A stretch of 64,000 bases of DNA. Source: Tubiluchus corallicola. Taxonomy: Eukaryota > Priapulida > Priapulimorpha > Priapulimorphida > Tubiluchidae. Below are positions 1 through 12,028 of this stretch, piece by piece. A program made the translations under genes and the position numbers. The notes beneath the pieces are model-generated. The model worked only from the letters and a program-made list of their open reading frames with translations. It was not told the origin of the DNA and did no database searches. The number at the start of each line of letters is the position of its first letter. Position 1 is the first letter of the stretch. Location of the stretch: NCBI GenBank assembly GCA_030141605.1, contig JAQGDQ010000715.1:44416-108415 (forward strand), in the 5' to 3' direction.

Positions 1-3000
1 GGTCCCTCAAGCATAACTACAGTCAGCAAAAATTATTCTAGAATTAGTAAACTGACTGGAAATGCTGAATTGGTTGATGAGCTGTAAGGATTGATCTTTG
101 AATCAGTCTGGAAAGGCAAAGCATTGCAGCGGCACGTTGTTTGCCTAGTGTGCTAATAGTCCCGGTAGGGTCCTCAAAAATTGAAGGTAAATGCAGCACT
201 TAGAACTACTGCAGCACCACCACCCCCCACCCCCATCCGCTAGTCAACAAACAAAATCAGTTTATACATGCACTCAGTGAGTCACTGTATTATTGAAAGT
301 AACAACTTTTCTAACAAGCACTAAGTTCAAAATATAAAATACCAAAAAGATGTCAGTTGCAGAGTCTGGTAGTCATTTTCAGTGTGATTGGTAAACAAAC
401 GGCATACAGTTTTTTAGACAAAACTGGCAGCATATGAAAATCACTAATTATGTATTTATATGGCAGCCAAAGATGAAGTGAAACAGATAGAGAGAGAAAG
501 ATGTACAGTAAAACTGTAGCTAGTGTTGAGGATTGACGATGACTTTTTAATTTCTTGCTAAATAAGTTGCTAGTTCTTTAGAAAGTCTGGACCTTTGCTA
601 TGGTAGGCAACATTGCAGCTGTTACACTGAAATCTATAAACAATACCAGATTGCAAGAATGTGGGTATTTTGTATTTAAATGGAAAATAATGCATAATGA
701 ATATGCGGCTGCTTAACCGTATGCCTGATTTTATTTTTCACTTGAAAGGGCTAAGAACCAATGAACAGTAAAGGTAAATAAATTACTTTTATGGGAACAG
801 ACAGTACGGTGATTTTTTTTGAATGAGCTTGCATTTGAACAGTTTTCAAGAGACAGACTCAAAATCAGCGTGCAGACCAATAACTTATAATGCGTATTCT
901 TTCTGAAATTAGATGTAGAGATTCTACCATGGTCATTATGAAGCAGTATTATCTAAAAAACATAAAGAACAATTATTTTCAATATTTCAAGTAAGTTTGA
1001 TGCAATGGGTTTAAACAATTAAAAAACAGGGGTGTGAGGTTTATAGATTTGAACTATGAAAAAATGTCTTCTACATACCGTTTATAAAACACTGGTTTAA
1101 ATTCTTTAAGAGAATTGTTTCACAATAATATTTAACACGTGAGACTTTGTACTTTTTACAGGTTGCGCAACTGGTCTAAATTAAGATTACTAACAAGATT
1201 ACTAACTATTTTTTTATAATACTTTTAAAAGTTTTTTAAACATGCTCTTTCCCATGATCAGGAAGGAATCTACAGCTATTTCCACGAAGAGTATTCGTGC
1301 TCAGTTGTAATGAAGTTGATCATTTATAGCAGTTGAATAAACTGTAGAGATGGTTTTCTAGAAGCTTTGTAGTTCAGTTTTGTAGCGTTTTGTAGTAACA
1401 TGGATCACAGTAGTTGTGTAGTAGACATGCCGACAAACTGGCATATTTGCAGAGAAGTAGTCATGCAGGCTAACAGATGATGACAGCACACAGCACGGTA
1501 AATGCCGTACTTTAGCCACTTTATGCTTAAGAATAAAATCACAGAAAGCCACGAAAAAGAACCAAAGAGCACCTACAACACCTTTGCATTTCACGCAACT
1601 AAAGTTTCACGGTACTAGCACTTCATGATAGTAGCCCGCAATTAAAATACAGTACAATATACAATATAATATTAGTGCATCATGGAGTGCTGTATAACAT
1701 TCTGGTGCTCTGTAGAAAAATTATACAGCACGTTGAAGTTCTTTGCCTATCCTTGTCCTAGTAATGAAACTATTCACCCAATGGCAATGTTGTTCAACAC
1801 AGACATTTCCAGATCAGAACCTAGAAACCAATGAGTCAGACAACATAGTAAAGAATGCGTATGGTTTACATACCCACTAAGATGCTTATAGTAGACGGTT
1901 GAGTAGCTTCCTTGTAACCGGTGTTTTTTAAGCAAAAACAGACTTCTCTCGCAACTTCTGTCTGAGAGTAAAGTTGTAACATGTTAACGGTTTGGAACTT
2001 CTTAACTTTTACATTTGTTTATTTACGCTACCTTTTATGTAAAATGCAAGATAAAATACATGAAAATCATTTCTGAATACCACTCACCTTATTTAGAACA
2101 ATTCTTACCCAAAACAAAAGTTCTAAATAATTTGGTTAGAAATAATAAGAGAAATAGATTAATAAAATTTACTTTAAAACAATTATTGACAACAAGAGAA
2201 AAAAACTGAGGTGAAAATTTACAGTTTTAAATTTAAGCTCACAGTTTTTAATTAAACCGGCTAACTATATTTAGAAAAGAAAATCCAGTGAAAAGTGATA
2301 CATTACAAAAATTCTTAGGATACAGCACAACTAAAGACTGATTTATAAATTGCTGTAAAATTACAATTGAAAGAACATTTTATAAACCACATAAAACAAC
2401 AACAACAGCAGCAATAATAAAAAGTGATTATGATGGTGAGGATGATGATGATGATAATAACAATAGCAACAACGTGAACACAACCAAGAGGTAAATAAAA
2501 CATAGCAGTTTAATGCAAATGGCTTTCTCAAAGGGTGAAGCACTTGTTAGTAATCATAACTTGACAGATTAAAATTGGTTTCGGTCCATTATGTGCCCCT
2601 CTATTGTTGGACCTTTATTCCATTGTGAGAACACAGAAACAATACCATTTCTTTATTAGTTGGAACTGCAATCCATTTTTGGAACTCAGAAGCACGAACA
2701 GATTTTCTCTTTTTCCCGTTTAGCAGGAAAGCCTGAGCAACTGTTGTAACGCAGAGAAACAAAGGAGTTATTGCGACCCCCAGAAACAGAAAATCTAATT
2801 GAAAATTTGAAACTCTCTCGCCTTTGCTATTTGTACATTTCTTCTTATAATGTATTTTTAGCAATTCGGTAATTTTTCTTTAATTTAAATGTGTTTTAAA
2901 ATTAAAATGGGCGTTGTGCTGTTCATTATTACCTTAAAAGCCGCGCTGTCTTTTTAATTATAAATTTTCACTAATTGTTTCTCACGCTGTCCATTGACAG

Positions 3001-4048
3001 ATGGTAAATTCAAATAACGGAGATATTCAAAGTATTCAAAAAATGTAAATGAATTAACAATTTTATTTTACTATCCTAAAAAAGTCTCTCGTTTTCCTCA
3101 ATCGACTCTCAAAGTTTGAAAAATTGCTCCCAAATCCCACATATTAACAAGACACTTTATTCCTTAATGAATCAGGTGTTACCAAGCACAATGAGTCCTC
3201 CACTTCCAATTACTATGCAACAAAACTTAAGAAGAAAGGTTGATAACATTGAAGAAAGTGACGTCTGACTTTTAAGGACACAGCCAAGGTTGCTAAATAA
3301 CTATCCTTTCCCACTGAGGTTATATTTTACACTTAATGCCAACGTTCTCATTTACCCAGGCGTTAATCACTAAAGTAAAATTAAACATTTGTCGGCTTTT
3401 CAAATCAATTGATAAGTTGAATAATTCAAAATTGAGCACCCTTGGTACAACTTTACATGCCCCCAACCTCCTTAAATCAGATAACTTACTCAAGCAGTTG
3501 CTATGATATTCTCTTTTCATGGTTTACGCTGGTGGTCACTGTGACGATTGTTATGGTATTCGCGTGTGATTTAACTGTTTGATTATTAACTCGAAAACTA
3601 TGAACAAGAGAACAAATCTAGTTGACCAAATCATAAGTGACTGTAGTAATGGTTGAAAAGAGGTAGTTGATAATGTTGGGCGAAAATTTGAAAACCAAAC
3701 GACATTTCTTTTGCATGTCCTGGGCTATCCTTTCTCAAAGCCCTATATAGCAAAAAGTTGTTGAAACTTGCCTGGTTGTTAGAGAAGATGGGAATAAGTA
3801 CTTGACAAAACCTGAGAGTAGGATCTTTGAAAGTTTTCATAAATGGAACAGGGCAGCAATTTTGTAGCTTTCACAACGTATCGACTATAACAAATTAGCA
3901 TATGACCTATTGAAATATTGTGAAAAGTCCTATTCACATTAGGGAGAAGATACAGGTCACTGAGGGTGGCAGTGTCGGTGGTCATCATCGTCATCCTTGT
4001 TATGGTTATCATATTTACTATTATTACATGTATAATCACTTATTCTCA

Positions 4049-4407
<359 letters not shown>

Positions 4408-5647
4408 GTTGTCCTTGTAATTTGTCCTTAACATTTTACTTTTATTCCCGCTTTTTCATTAACCTTAGTGTCATATATTTAGCTTTGTTTAAGACTAATT
4501 TATTGGGTTCAAAATTTATATCACAACAGCCTTGCTACAAATTTATGCTGAACAAATGTGCTTAGTAATTCTCGCAAGGAGAAAATACAGGTGCAAGTGG
4601 ATTAGTTTGTTATTTGTTAATTTAATTAGCAAGTTTGGACGAGAATTTCAAAGTGAAGGGTTTTTTCTCATCGTTTTTCCATATTCTTCTCTAAGGATCT
4701 TAGCTACTGTCTATTATGCTTGGCAAAACCTGATTCATCGGAAAATTAAGAACGTTTTGAGATGTGGGGCAGGGCAATAGTTTTCCGGTCTCTGGTGACA
4801 AAGTGAAGATAATAGAAGATGATGTAAAAGTTCTAAACGCATTTTTGTTGTTCCAAGTACAGTTGAAATAATAAAAAAATAATCACAACAGCTGACTTGA
4901 AAGTGAGAAAAAAATAATTTTACTAAATCTCTGAGATTTTATTGAGCTTTTAGAAAACTGGCAAGGCATAATTACAGCTTGAGATTAAATAAATTTGTTC
5001 AATTAAAAGGAAGTGGTTATAACTGCGTTATTAAAAAAGTAGGTTATTCCAAGGGATGGCTGACTCATCGAAAGTACCAGAGTTTGTCTATCAAATGTAA
5101 AACAGTCAGATAAACATTGATGCGCTGAACCTTACAATACCTGAAGACAAAGAAGAACTACGTGTCTTATGTTTTTGACAAGAAGGCAGTCAAGCAAATG
5201 AAGCTGTATCAGAAGAGGGGTAACATATCAAATTTATGCTGCTCTAAAATTGCTTTTGCCACTGTATTTTGCAAAATTTAGTTTCTGATTTTTATATTAG
5301 TTTTTGAAAGAACAAAGAGGAGTACAGTAATCGTAATGAGGCTGCATTTAAGTGGACAAGTTCTCTACCTTTTTTCAAACTTTGTCAGTGTAACCGTTGA
5401 CCAGGAATCAGAGGTCATTGGAAGGTCCCAGTTTTTCTAAGTCAACTACTTTAAACTGCATGGGGTTGATTCTACGTACTTTACTTGTCAGCATATGCGA
5501 CAACGCCAAGTAAACAAGGGGCAATATTTTGGCAATAGTTCGACCTCTACTTTACTTTTGAATATTTACGACTTCCAAGTTAGTGCCACTTAACGGTGAA
5601 AGTACAGAAAAACAAATTATTTTATTTAATTTGTTTTTCATTTCATA

Positions 5648-5760
5648 GCGTTGCATTGATTGCAATTATCATTCTCGTGACTATGGTTCTCAGCAATTTT
5701 GCTCTTTGTGTTCAACTAACGAAATGTCAGGATGTGGCCTTCTTTTTTAAACCTTGTTAA
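5648..5760 (+). CDS. Possible terminal exon encoding a membrane helix
   Basis: After the acceptor-like ttttcatttcatag, one frame reads VALIAIIILVTMVLSNFALC then a short polar tail (VQLTKCQDVAFFFKPC) to TAA at 5758. The hydrophobic run is long enough to cross a membrane. No upstream partner exon was found, so chance is a real possibility. Confidence 0.2.
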
Positions 5761-6350
5761 ACCTTTTCCAAAACTGGCTAACTCAACCTGACATCTTTTG
5801 GTGGCAACCATGAGGTGTTCAAAAGACTGTGAATGAAACAAAAAAGGTCAGAAATAGCCGGGAAAGATATCTCCTTGTTGCCAACTTGCGAGAGTTTTTC
5901 GAGCTGTTCTTGATTTAGATAATATTTTTTTATTAATAAAAAAAGAACCATGAGCGCAAGATTTAGGTTTATAGGAGCAAATACACTAACGTTTGATCAA
6001 ATGCTGAATTACTAATAGGAATAAGGTTTTTCAACACTGAGATCTTCTCAAGGCTTTCTCATCTTTAGGCTTTTGTTTTGAAAAAGCTCACAAAACTACA
6101 ATCTCAAGCCAAAATGTTGTAATGCGCATTACTCCCATTTCTGCTTGGCCTCTAACTTGGAGTTAACTTTGTTGATCATCTTTGAATGAAACTAACACAG
6201 ACAATTAATATATTTCTTTTGCTGCAAGTGGCTGTATTACAAATAGTGATGGTAATGATGATGATGGCGATGACAGTGACGATGTCATTGGCGATAATGA
6301 TGATGGGTATGACAATAATGATGACGATGATAACGACAACGATTCTAACT

Positions 6351-6385
6351 TTTTTCAGGTGTTTGATTACAGTAGAGTCATTGCA
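6351..6385 (+). other. Splice acceptor just upstream of Kazal paralogue 1 start
   Basis: A strong acceptor (acttttttcag, AG at 6357-6358) lies 27 nt before the ATG. A second one (gattacag then tag) is nearer and is shared with paralogue 2 (gttacag then tag, 7 nt before its ATG at 14793). Confidence 0.4.
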
Positions 6386-9300
6386 ATGAAGCTTTTACTG
6401 ATCTTATTGATGCCTGTTTTCATAGCAGCTCAGCCAAGTAAGTAAAAATTAGTAAATTCACTGTGTGCTATACTGTGCAACCATCTGAGTTGGGAAAATG
6501 TTGCCATTTGCCACTTTTTACAAAAAGTCACACAAGCAACTCGTATGCATATAGAGGAGTGAATTTATAAGTGACCATTTTTGGTTTTTACCGCGTAAAT
6601 CGAAAGCCCTATGCCTTGAGCTAGTTGCTAGATAGAAAAATAGATAGTGATTGCTTTTTAGCACTTGTACGGATATATATATAAGCTTGCATTCTTTTCC
6701 CGTAACAAAGAGACTTAAATATTTAGGAAATGCCCAGAAGCTCTCACAAACACCGTAGAGTATTGGATGTATTCGTGAGGAGACCTGCAACCTCTAATAT
6801 ACATCACTGGTGCATACATACATCATATTCTGGTGCATTGTAGAATGCTGAATGCACTAGTTTTTAGGGGAGCAGCCTCTAACGTTCAAGTTTGAACGTT
6901 CGAATCGAATACGAACATTCGAATGCAATTCGAACGAGTCTTTTTAGTTAACTCTAAAACTAGACTCGAATAACTCGGCACTTCAACCAACCACATACGC
7001 TCTTTGGCATTAAAGCATTTTAGGCATCATGAAATTAGCATTATTTAGCTGTAATTTCTGTGTACAATTTTTAAAATAATTATTAATATTTTTACTGCAG
7101 AACAAAATCGAACAACACGCATGCATGATTTTTGTAAGGCTAATTATTACTGATGGTTTGAAAACTTGTTGGAAAATCTTTCAGTCTCAATTCGAATTCG
7201 AAACACTGGAATGCTGTTCGATTTGAATTCAAAAGTCAGAAATCGATTCGATTCGAATTCGCTTTCTGGTAGAGCATACTCGCTCCTACTCGTTATGCAC
7301 AATATCATGTTACAGCATCAGAATTCTGTGAATTAGCATATGGTAGAGGCGTTTTAAAAACGTACCATTCAATTAATGAAGACAGCCAAAAGTGATCAGT
7401 GAATAACTATAACTCATGATTTTGGTTATAGATTACCTGACAGCAATGGGTATTAGTGAAGCGCTTATATCATGGTTTTCCCTAAGCAGCCAATTGTTAC
7501 TGACAGGCCTAATTGAGGTAAAACTCTCCACATTTTAATGAATGCAGATGCACAGTCTGGCTTTGCCTGACCTGTAGAATTTTTTGGTGGTCTTCGAATA
7601 GTCATATTTGCACCATGTACTTACTTCCAGTATGGTCTCAAACCCTGAGTCTTTTTTGCAATGGGCGCTGACTAACTACGTAAACTATGAATATAATTTG
7701 GGTGCTTAATAGAAAATAACGTGACATTTTTAGCTTCACTAGAGTCAAGGTTGTGCGGAAGGCAGTGTCCACGGTCAAGAGATGACTCACCTGTGTGCGG
7801 ACAAAATGACAGGACTTATCCAAATGAATGTCGCCTGAACTGTTTTGGTACGTTATTCAATGCAAAATACTGTAAGTTACTGTATCAGTATAATTGATGT
7901 AGTTGTCTAAAGTATGCACAATCTTAGTTCAAGTCCCACTTCTAACCATATTTTTCAAGCTTAGTAGTTAATTTGTTTTACACGCTTTTTGTTTATAACT
8001 GATCAACAGATCTGGAAATTTAATGGTTTATTTGATTGTAGAGGTGAAAAAGAAGTGCGATGGAAAATGTCCTTGTTCTACGCCCGGACTATTTTCATGC
8101 TGGGAGAAATGTGCTTTTTCAGCAGATGACTCACCCGTATGCGGACAAAATGGCAAGACTTATCCAAATGAATGTCACCTGAACTGTATTGGTACGTTAT
8201 TCAATGCAAAATACTGTAAGTTACTGTATCAGTATAACTGATGTAGTTGTCTAAAGTATGCACATCTTAGTTCAAGTCCCACTTCTAACCATATTTTTCA
8301 AGCTTACTAATTAATTTGTTTTACATGCTTTTTGTTTACAATTGATCGACAGACCTAGAAATTTATTGGCTTACTTGACTGTAGAGGTGAAAAAAAAGTG
8401 CGACGGAAGATGTCCTTGTCCCTAGGTCCCGACCAAAGTCATGCTGGGAGCAATGTCCACGTTCAGCAGAAGACTCACCTGTATGCGGACGGAATGAGTT
8501 GACTTACCCAAATGAATGTCTGCTAAACTGTAATGGTACGTAAGTTATTGAACGCAAAATATTGGCAGACATGTATCAGTTTAACTGAAAAGCAGGTACC
8601 TAAGTGAAACGAAGTAGACAAGATCTTGGTTCAACTCCAAGTGCTAGGAAAATTTTCCAGACTAATCAATTTATTTGTTTTACATGCATTTTTACCTTTG
8701 CCTGGTCAACAGGTCAAAAATTTATTAGTTTGTTTCTTGTAGGTGTGAGAAAGGAGTGTGATGGAAAATGTCCCTGTCCCACAGAATCCCCAGAATCAGA
8801 TCCTTGTATGAAAGACTGCTCTGAAGCTGGAGATGTTCCAATTTGTGGTTGGTGTTCCAAGAGATAAGAGATGTACGATTTATCAAAATGAGTGCGAAAG
8901 AGACGTGTAAGTACGACAGCATAAAGCTGTACATTTAGTGTCTTTTTACTGATAACACATTGAATCAGTTTCTTTTGTGGCGGCACCAAACGATAACCCC
9001 CACGGGATAAAAATCATACGAGGTCTAATATTCTGGTTTCAGAACGTACCATAAGGATTCCATGACTTACAATGTCCACATGTCCCAAGCAAGGTGACTA
9101 TGTACTGATAAACATTTCGTTAAAAAGCCAGTCTTGGAAAACATTCAAAAACGAACACGCCAAAATTGTTGGGGAAAGAAGAGTTTAATAATTGTCAACA
9201 TAATGTTCTCCATCATAACTTAGAGAAATGTAAGAAGACATAACACAAACAGGTATGCTGTAGGTTTATTTCTAGATTGGTTTCCTGACCTCTGTTCAGC

Positions 9301-10305
9301 AAAAAAGAGTTACGCAAAGATACTGCCATAAAAACGTAAAGGCATCCAGTTGATGATTCTGTTTATAGGCATTTCCACAGTTAGAATGACATTACCCTAA
9401 AATTTCAATTTGTTTTTTCCATAATTTTTGTGTTTGACTTAGTAAAAGACACATTGAAGTTTCGGGGAAAAGTATTTGTCAGGGTATATGGTTAGTTTTA
9501 GATACTGAATTCGCACTTTGGAATGAGCGTACTTTCATGCTATATTTCATTGGCAAAATCTGTATAATTGACAGATAATGCCAACATAGCTGCATTTTCC
9601 CACGCTCTACAAGCCATGTAAAGTTACTAACCGAAAAGTGAATTTATTTAACTTCTGAGAAAATAAAATCTCCACATTATTTCGAATTTTATTTACATTA
9701 GTTCTTATTTACATTGTCTCTTGACAAAAGTTTTAAAGATTTGTCACAATTTTGTAAGTCAGGATTATCACTGGAAAAACCTTAACGTACTAACCGTAAC
9801 GTTACTAACCATGATTTTCATCTCTAATTTTCAGACAAAGTTATAATGAGTAAAGATATTTGGCTTGAATATTGCCCTTAATGCTAGAAGTGATGAAGAG
9901 GTGTTAATACCTTTGAGGCTTATTACATTTTACGAAACTTTTTATTCAAATATGCGCATTAATTTCTCATGTACGTTTTTTGTAACATTACTAACCAACA
10001 TTAGCTTTCTTCTTTATTATTCCATGAAATGAAAAGTTAATTATAAAAGTACGAGCTTTGTGGTTATTGAGTGGCAAAATGCGACAAGTAGCGGAGAAAA
10101 ACAAACTTCTGCATTTCGGAGATTTCGAGCCAACGTCCAACACTCACGATCAACACTCACCTATTCCTTGTCCTGTTAATAGTAACAATGTCTGATTTGT
10201 GGCATTTCTCTTTTTTGTACATTTAGGGCTGAATGTAAAGCAAAGAGAACGTATCGAAAGGTCTCTATGCTCAACTGTTCGAAGTGCCCGAAACAGGACC
10301 AGTAA
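6386..10305 (+). CDS. Secreted multi-Kazal protein (paralogue 1), six exons, frame broken in two modules
   Basis: Exons read as 6386-6437, 7734-7847, 8042-8191, 8385-8535, 8743-8906 and 10227-10305. Exon 1 encodes a signal peptide (MKLLLILLMPVFIAAQP). Exons 2-5 each carry a Kazal core with the hallmark PVCGxNxxTYxNEC (PICG in exon 5), so the product should be a secreted serine-protease-inhibitor-like protein. Internal introns are phase 1 (the last is phase 2), with GTACGT or GTAAGT donors and pyrimidine-rich AG acceptors. Exons 3-5 start with (K)KCDGKCPC-type sequence, which supplies the last cysteines of the preceding Kazal fold. Exon 6 ends in a short CxxC tail and TAA. Exon 4 (151 nt) and exon 5 (164 nt) are each one base longer than the phase pattern allows, giving an in-frame TAG in exon 4 and a premature TAA in exon 5. 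So this is a decaying gene, or an assembly with single-base errors. Skipping exon 4 alone would keep frame into exon 5. The downstream paralogue has the same layout. Confidence 0.8.
6865..7288. mobile_element. hAT-like non-autonomous element (MITE), 424 bp
   Basis: The left end taggggagcagcctctaa and the reverse complement of the right end (taggagcgagtatgctcta) form imperfect terminal inverted repeats. They are followed by inverted TTCGAATCGAAT-rich arms. Flanks ctagtttt and ctcgttat match at 6 of 8 positions, consistent with an old 8-bp target duplication. No coding capacity. It lies in intron 1 of Kazal paralogue 1. Confidence 0.55.
8385..8535 (+). pseudogene. Broken Kazal exon (third module of paralogue 1)
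   Basis: This exon aligns closely with 8042-8191 but is 151 nt instead of 150. After the shared KKCDGRCPCP start the frame hits TAG. One base out of register, the rest of the module reads normally (SCWEQC, then SPVCGRN, TYPNEC, LLNC) up to a good GTACGT donor. One extra base in the stretch just after CPC explains both the stop and the shift. The flanking splice sites look intact. Confidence 0.8.
8743..8906 (+). pseudogene. Frame-shifted last Kazal exon of paralogue 1
   Basis: The exon begins GVRKECDGKCPCP and proceeds through DPCMKDC and PICG, then meets TAA shortly after. In the next frame it continues as DKRCTIYQNECERDV to a GTAAGT donor, matching the paralogue at 18393-18582 (DKRCFQYRNDCEWQL). 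Its length is 3n+2, where 3n+1 is needed to join the phase-2 last exon. One extra base near the PICG codons accounts for this. Confidence 0.75.
8907..10226. other. Last intron of Kazal paralogue 1
   Basis: A 1.3-kb AT-rich intron. The decamer gttactaacc or close variants recur (about 9620, 9785, 9800, 9985). No exon-like open frame was seen. Confidence 0.6.
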
Positions 10306-10670
10306 CATTTCTTAAAGATGAAAGATCGTTAATCCTATCAACTTTTACGGTGATTTTTTTCTCTTGTGTTTTATTTTTATTGTAGGTGTACCGCAACGTA
10401 AATATGTATCTACTAGACAGCAAATTTAATGTAAAATCGGCATAGAATCAGATCAGTTTCAAATCAAAACTAACAACTGATGCCTGAACTGACAAGCAAG
10501 TCGTGGGTTAAGTAAGGCATTAAATTATTTGTATTACTAACTCAGTTAACAGTTGATATGGAGACTGGGTTTTATTCTATGCTCGTTAATCAAGTATTGC
10601 ATGTATGACATTTGTTTGGTTGAATTACTTAGTATTGTACTAAGGGTTAAGTCATCTGGGAATAAATGTA

Positions 10671-10689
10671 TTAATCAAATGAGAATAAA
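10671..10689 (+). promoter_or_regulatory. Candidate polyadenylation signals of Kazal paralogue 1
   Basis: Two AATAAA hexamers (10671-10676 and 10684-10689) lie about 370 nt after the stop codon. They are the first canonical signals seen downstream on this strand. Assignment rests on position only. Confidence 0.35.
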
Positions 10690-11007
10690 TGTTCACTTTT
10701 TTGTGTTCAATAGAATTTGATGCTTGAGAGACATATGATATCATAATTACTAGCAATATGTTAAATAATAAGCATGCTAAAATGAAAGAAGAAAGTGAGA
10801 AAATTACAAAAAAAACGAAAGCGAGTTTCTTTAAAAAAAACCTCAGTTCAATAAAGAAAGTGGAAATCTTAAAGAGATACTTGACATTAGAAAAACAGCA
10901 AATATGAATTTTTTCATCAAATTATTATCCTGTATCTTGTACTGCACTTACACACTGCTGTACAAAACATTTGATGGAAATAATGTAGATAATGATACTG
11001 AAGGTCT

Positions 11008-11053
<46 letters not shown>

Positions 11054-11115
11054 AATGACGATAGATTTCGGTGATGATGATGACGGCGACGACGACGACG
11101 ATGATTATGATGTTG
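11008..11115. repeat. (GAT)n / (GAC)n trinucleotide array
   Basis: About 50 bp of pure GAT followed by mixed GAT/GAC/GGC triplets. It produces artefactual poly-Ser and poly-His frames. Confidence 0.9.
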
Positions 11116-11220
11116 GCAACTAATAACAGTTGTCTCCACTATTTTATACAGTCTAGAACTCTAGAAAGTTCGTTCCAGCACTTAATAGCAAAGGCTAACT
11201 TTATTTCGTGAGTTATCAAT

Positions 11221-11600
11221 AAAACAAAAAGTTAACATGCTAACCACAAGTTATTTATATAACAAATAATCAATTTAGCATAGTAACCGTGAGTAGACAA
11301 CAAAACAATAAATTTAACATGTTAACCAGTAGTTATCAATAAAACAATATATTTGGGTGTTAAACATAAGTTATAAAAAACAAAAAAATTAGCGTGTTAA
11401 CAAAGAGTTATCAATTAAACAATAAATTTAACATGATAATCAAGAGTTATCAATAAAACAATAAATTTAGCGTGATAATCAAGAGTTATCAATAAAACAA
11501 TCAATTTAGCATGAAACCCATGACTTATCAATAAAACAATAAATTTAGCGTGATAGCCACGAGTTACCAATAAAACAATAAATTTAGCATGATAACAATA
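11221..11600. repeat. 39-bp minisatellite, about 9-10 copies
   Basis: The unit is approximately agttatcaataaaacaata followed by aatttagcrtgataaycaag. The central copies (11405-11600) are most alike; the first copies are diverged. There are no unique spacers, so it is not a CRISPR array. Confidence 0.85.
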
Positions 11601-11641
11601 ATTTTGGCTTATTTAGCACGTTACCTGGATAGACATACCAT

Positions 11642-12028
11642 TCAACAGCAGCATTGTTTCCAGGAATGGCCTGATCTGTAGTAGATTCTGTTTGCTTCCA
11701 CGGAGGCATCTTGGTGGTCTTTTTGATGTGGTTTAAGTCCAGTGTCCAGTACTAGACCATACAGCTTGTGCTTGAGGTTTCTTGTCACAATTGAAAATGG
11801 GCGTCGTTCATCTTCCAGCATAACTCCAGAATCCAGTTCCGCCCCACAGATGACATTAATGACGTCGTAATTCAGTAGCTGTTGAAAAAATACCGTGCCG
11901 TAATTCAATACTGCGCTGATGAGAATTTTTTTCGTGCACAACCATAATTCTTTACCATGCCGTACTGTATCGTAGTGCTTGCTTTCAGCGTAGACTTCCA
12001 GTTTACAGGTTTGTTCTTCTAACCACAC
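11642..12028 (-). CDS. Unidentified open frame, 128 codons
   Basis: This frame has balanced composition unlike the nearby AT-rich noise (for example GAELDSGVMLEDERRPFS, LYGLVLDTGLKPHQ). It begins at GTG, with no ATG until mid-frame, so it would have to be an exon or a gene fragment. No family recognised, and no clear splice partner was found. Confidence 0.22.
   Translation of the reverse strand: MWLEEQTCKLEVYAESKHYDTVRHGKELWLCTKKILISAVLNYGTVFFQQLLNYDVINVICGAELDSGVMLEDERRPFSIVTRNLKHKLYGLVLDTGLKPHQKDHQDASVEANRIYYRSGHSWKQCCC

Noticed and set aside
7432-7528. Exon-like open stretch between an AG and a GT in Kazal intron 1
   Set aside because: Its exit phase (0) does not match the phase-1 entry of the next exon, and it has no cysteines or Kazal features.
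11221-11600. CRISPR-like array
   Set aside because: Continuous 39-bp tandem units without unique spacers, in a eukaryotic context.
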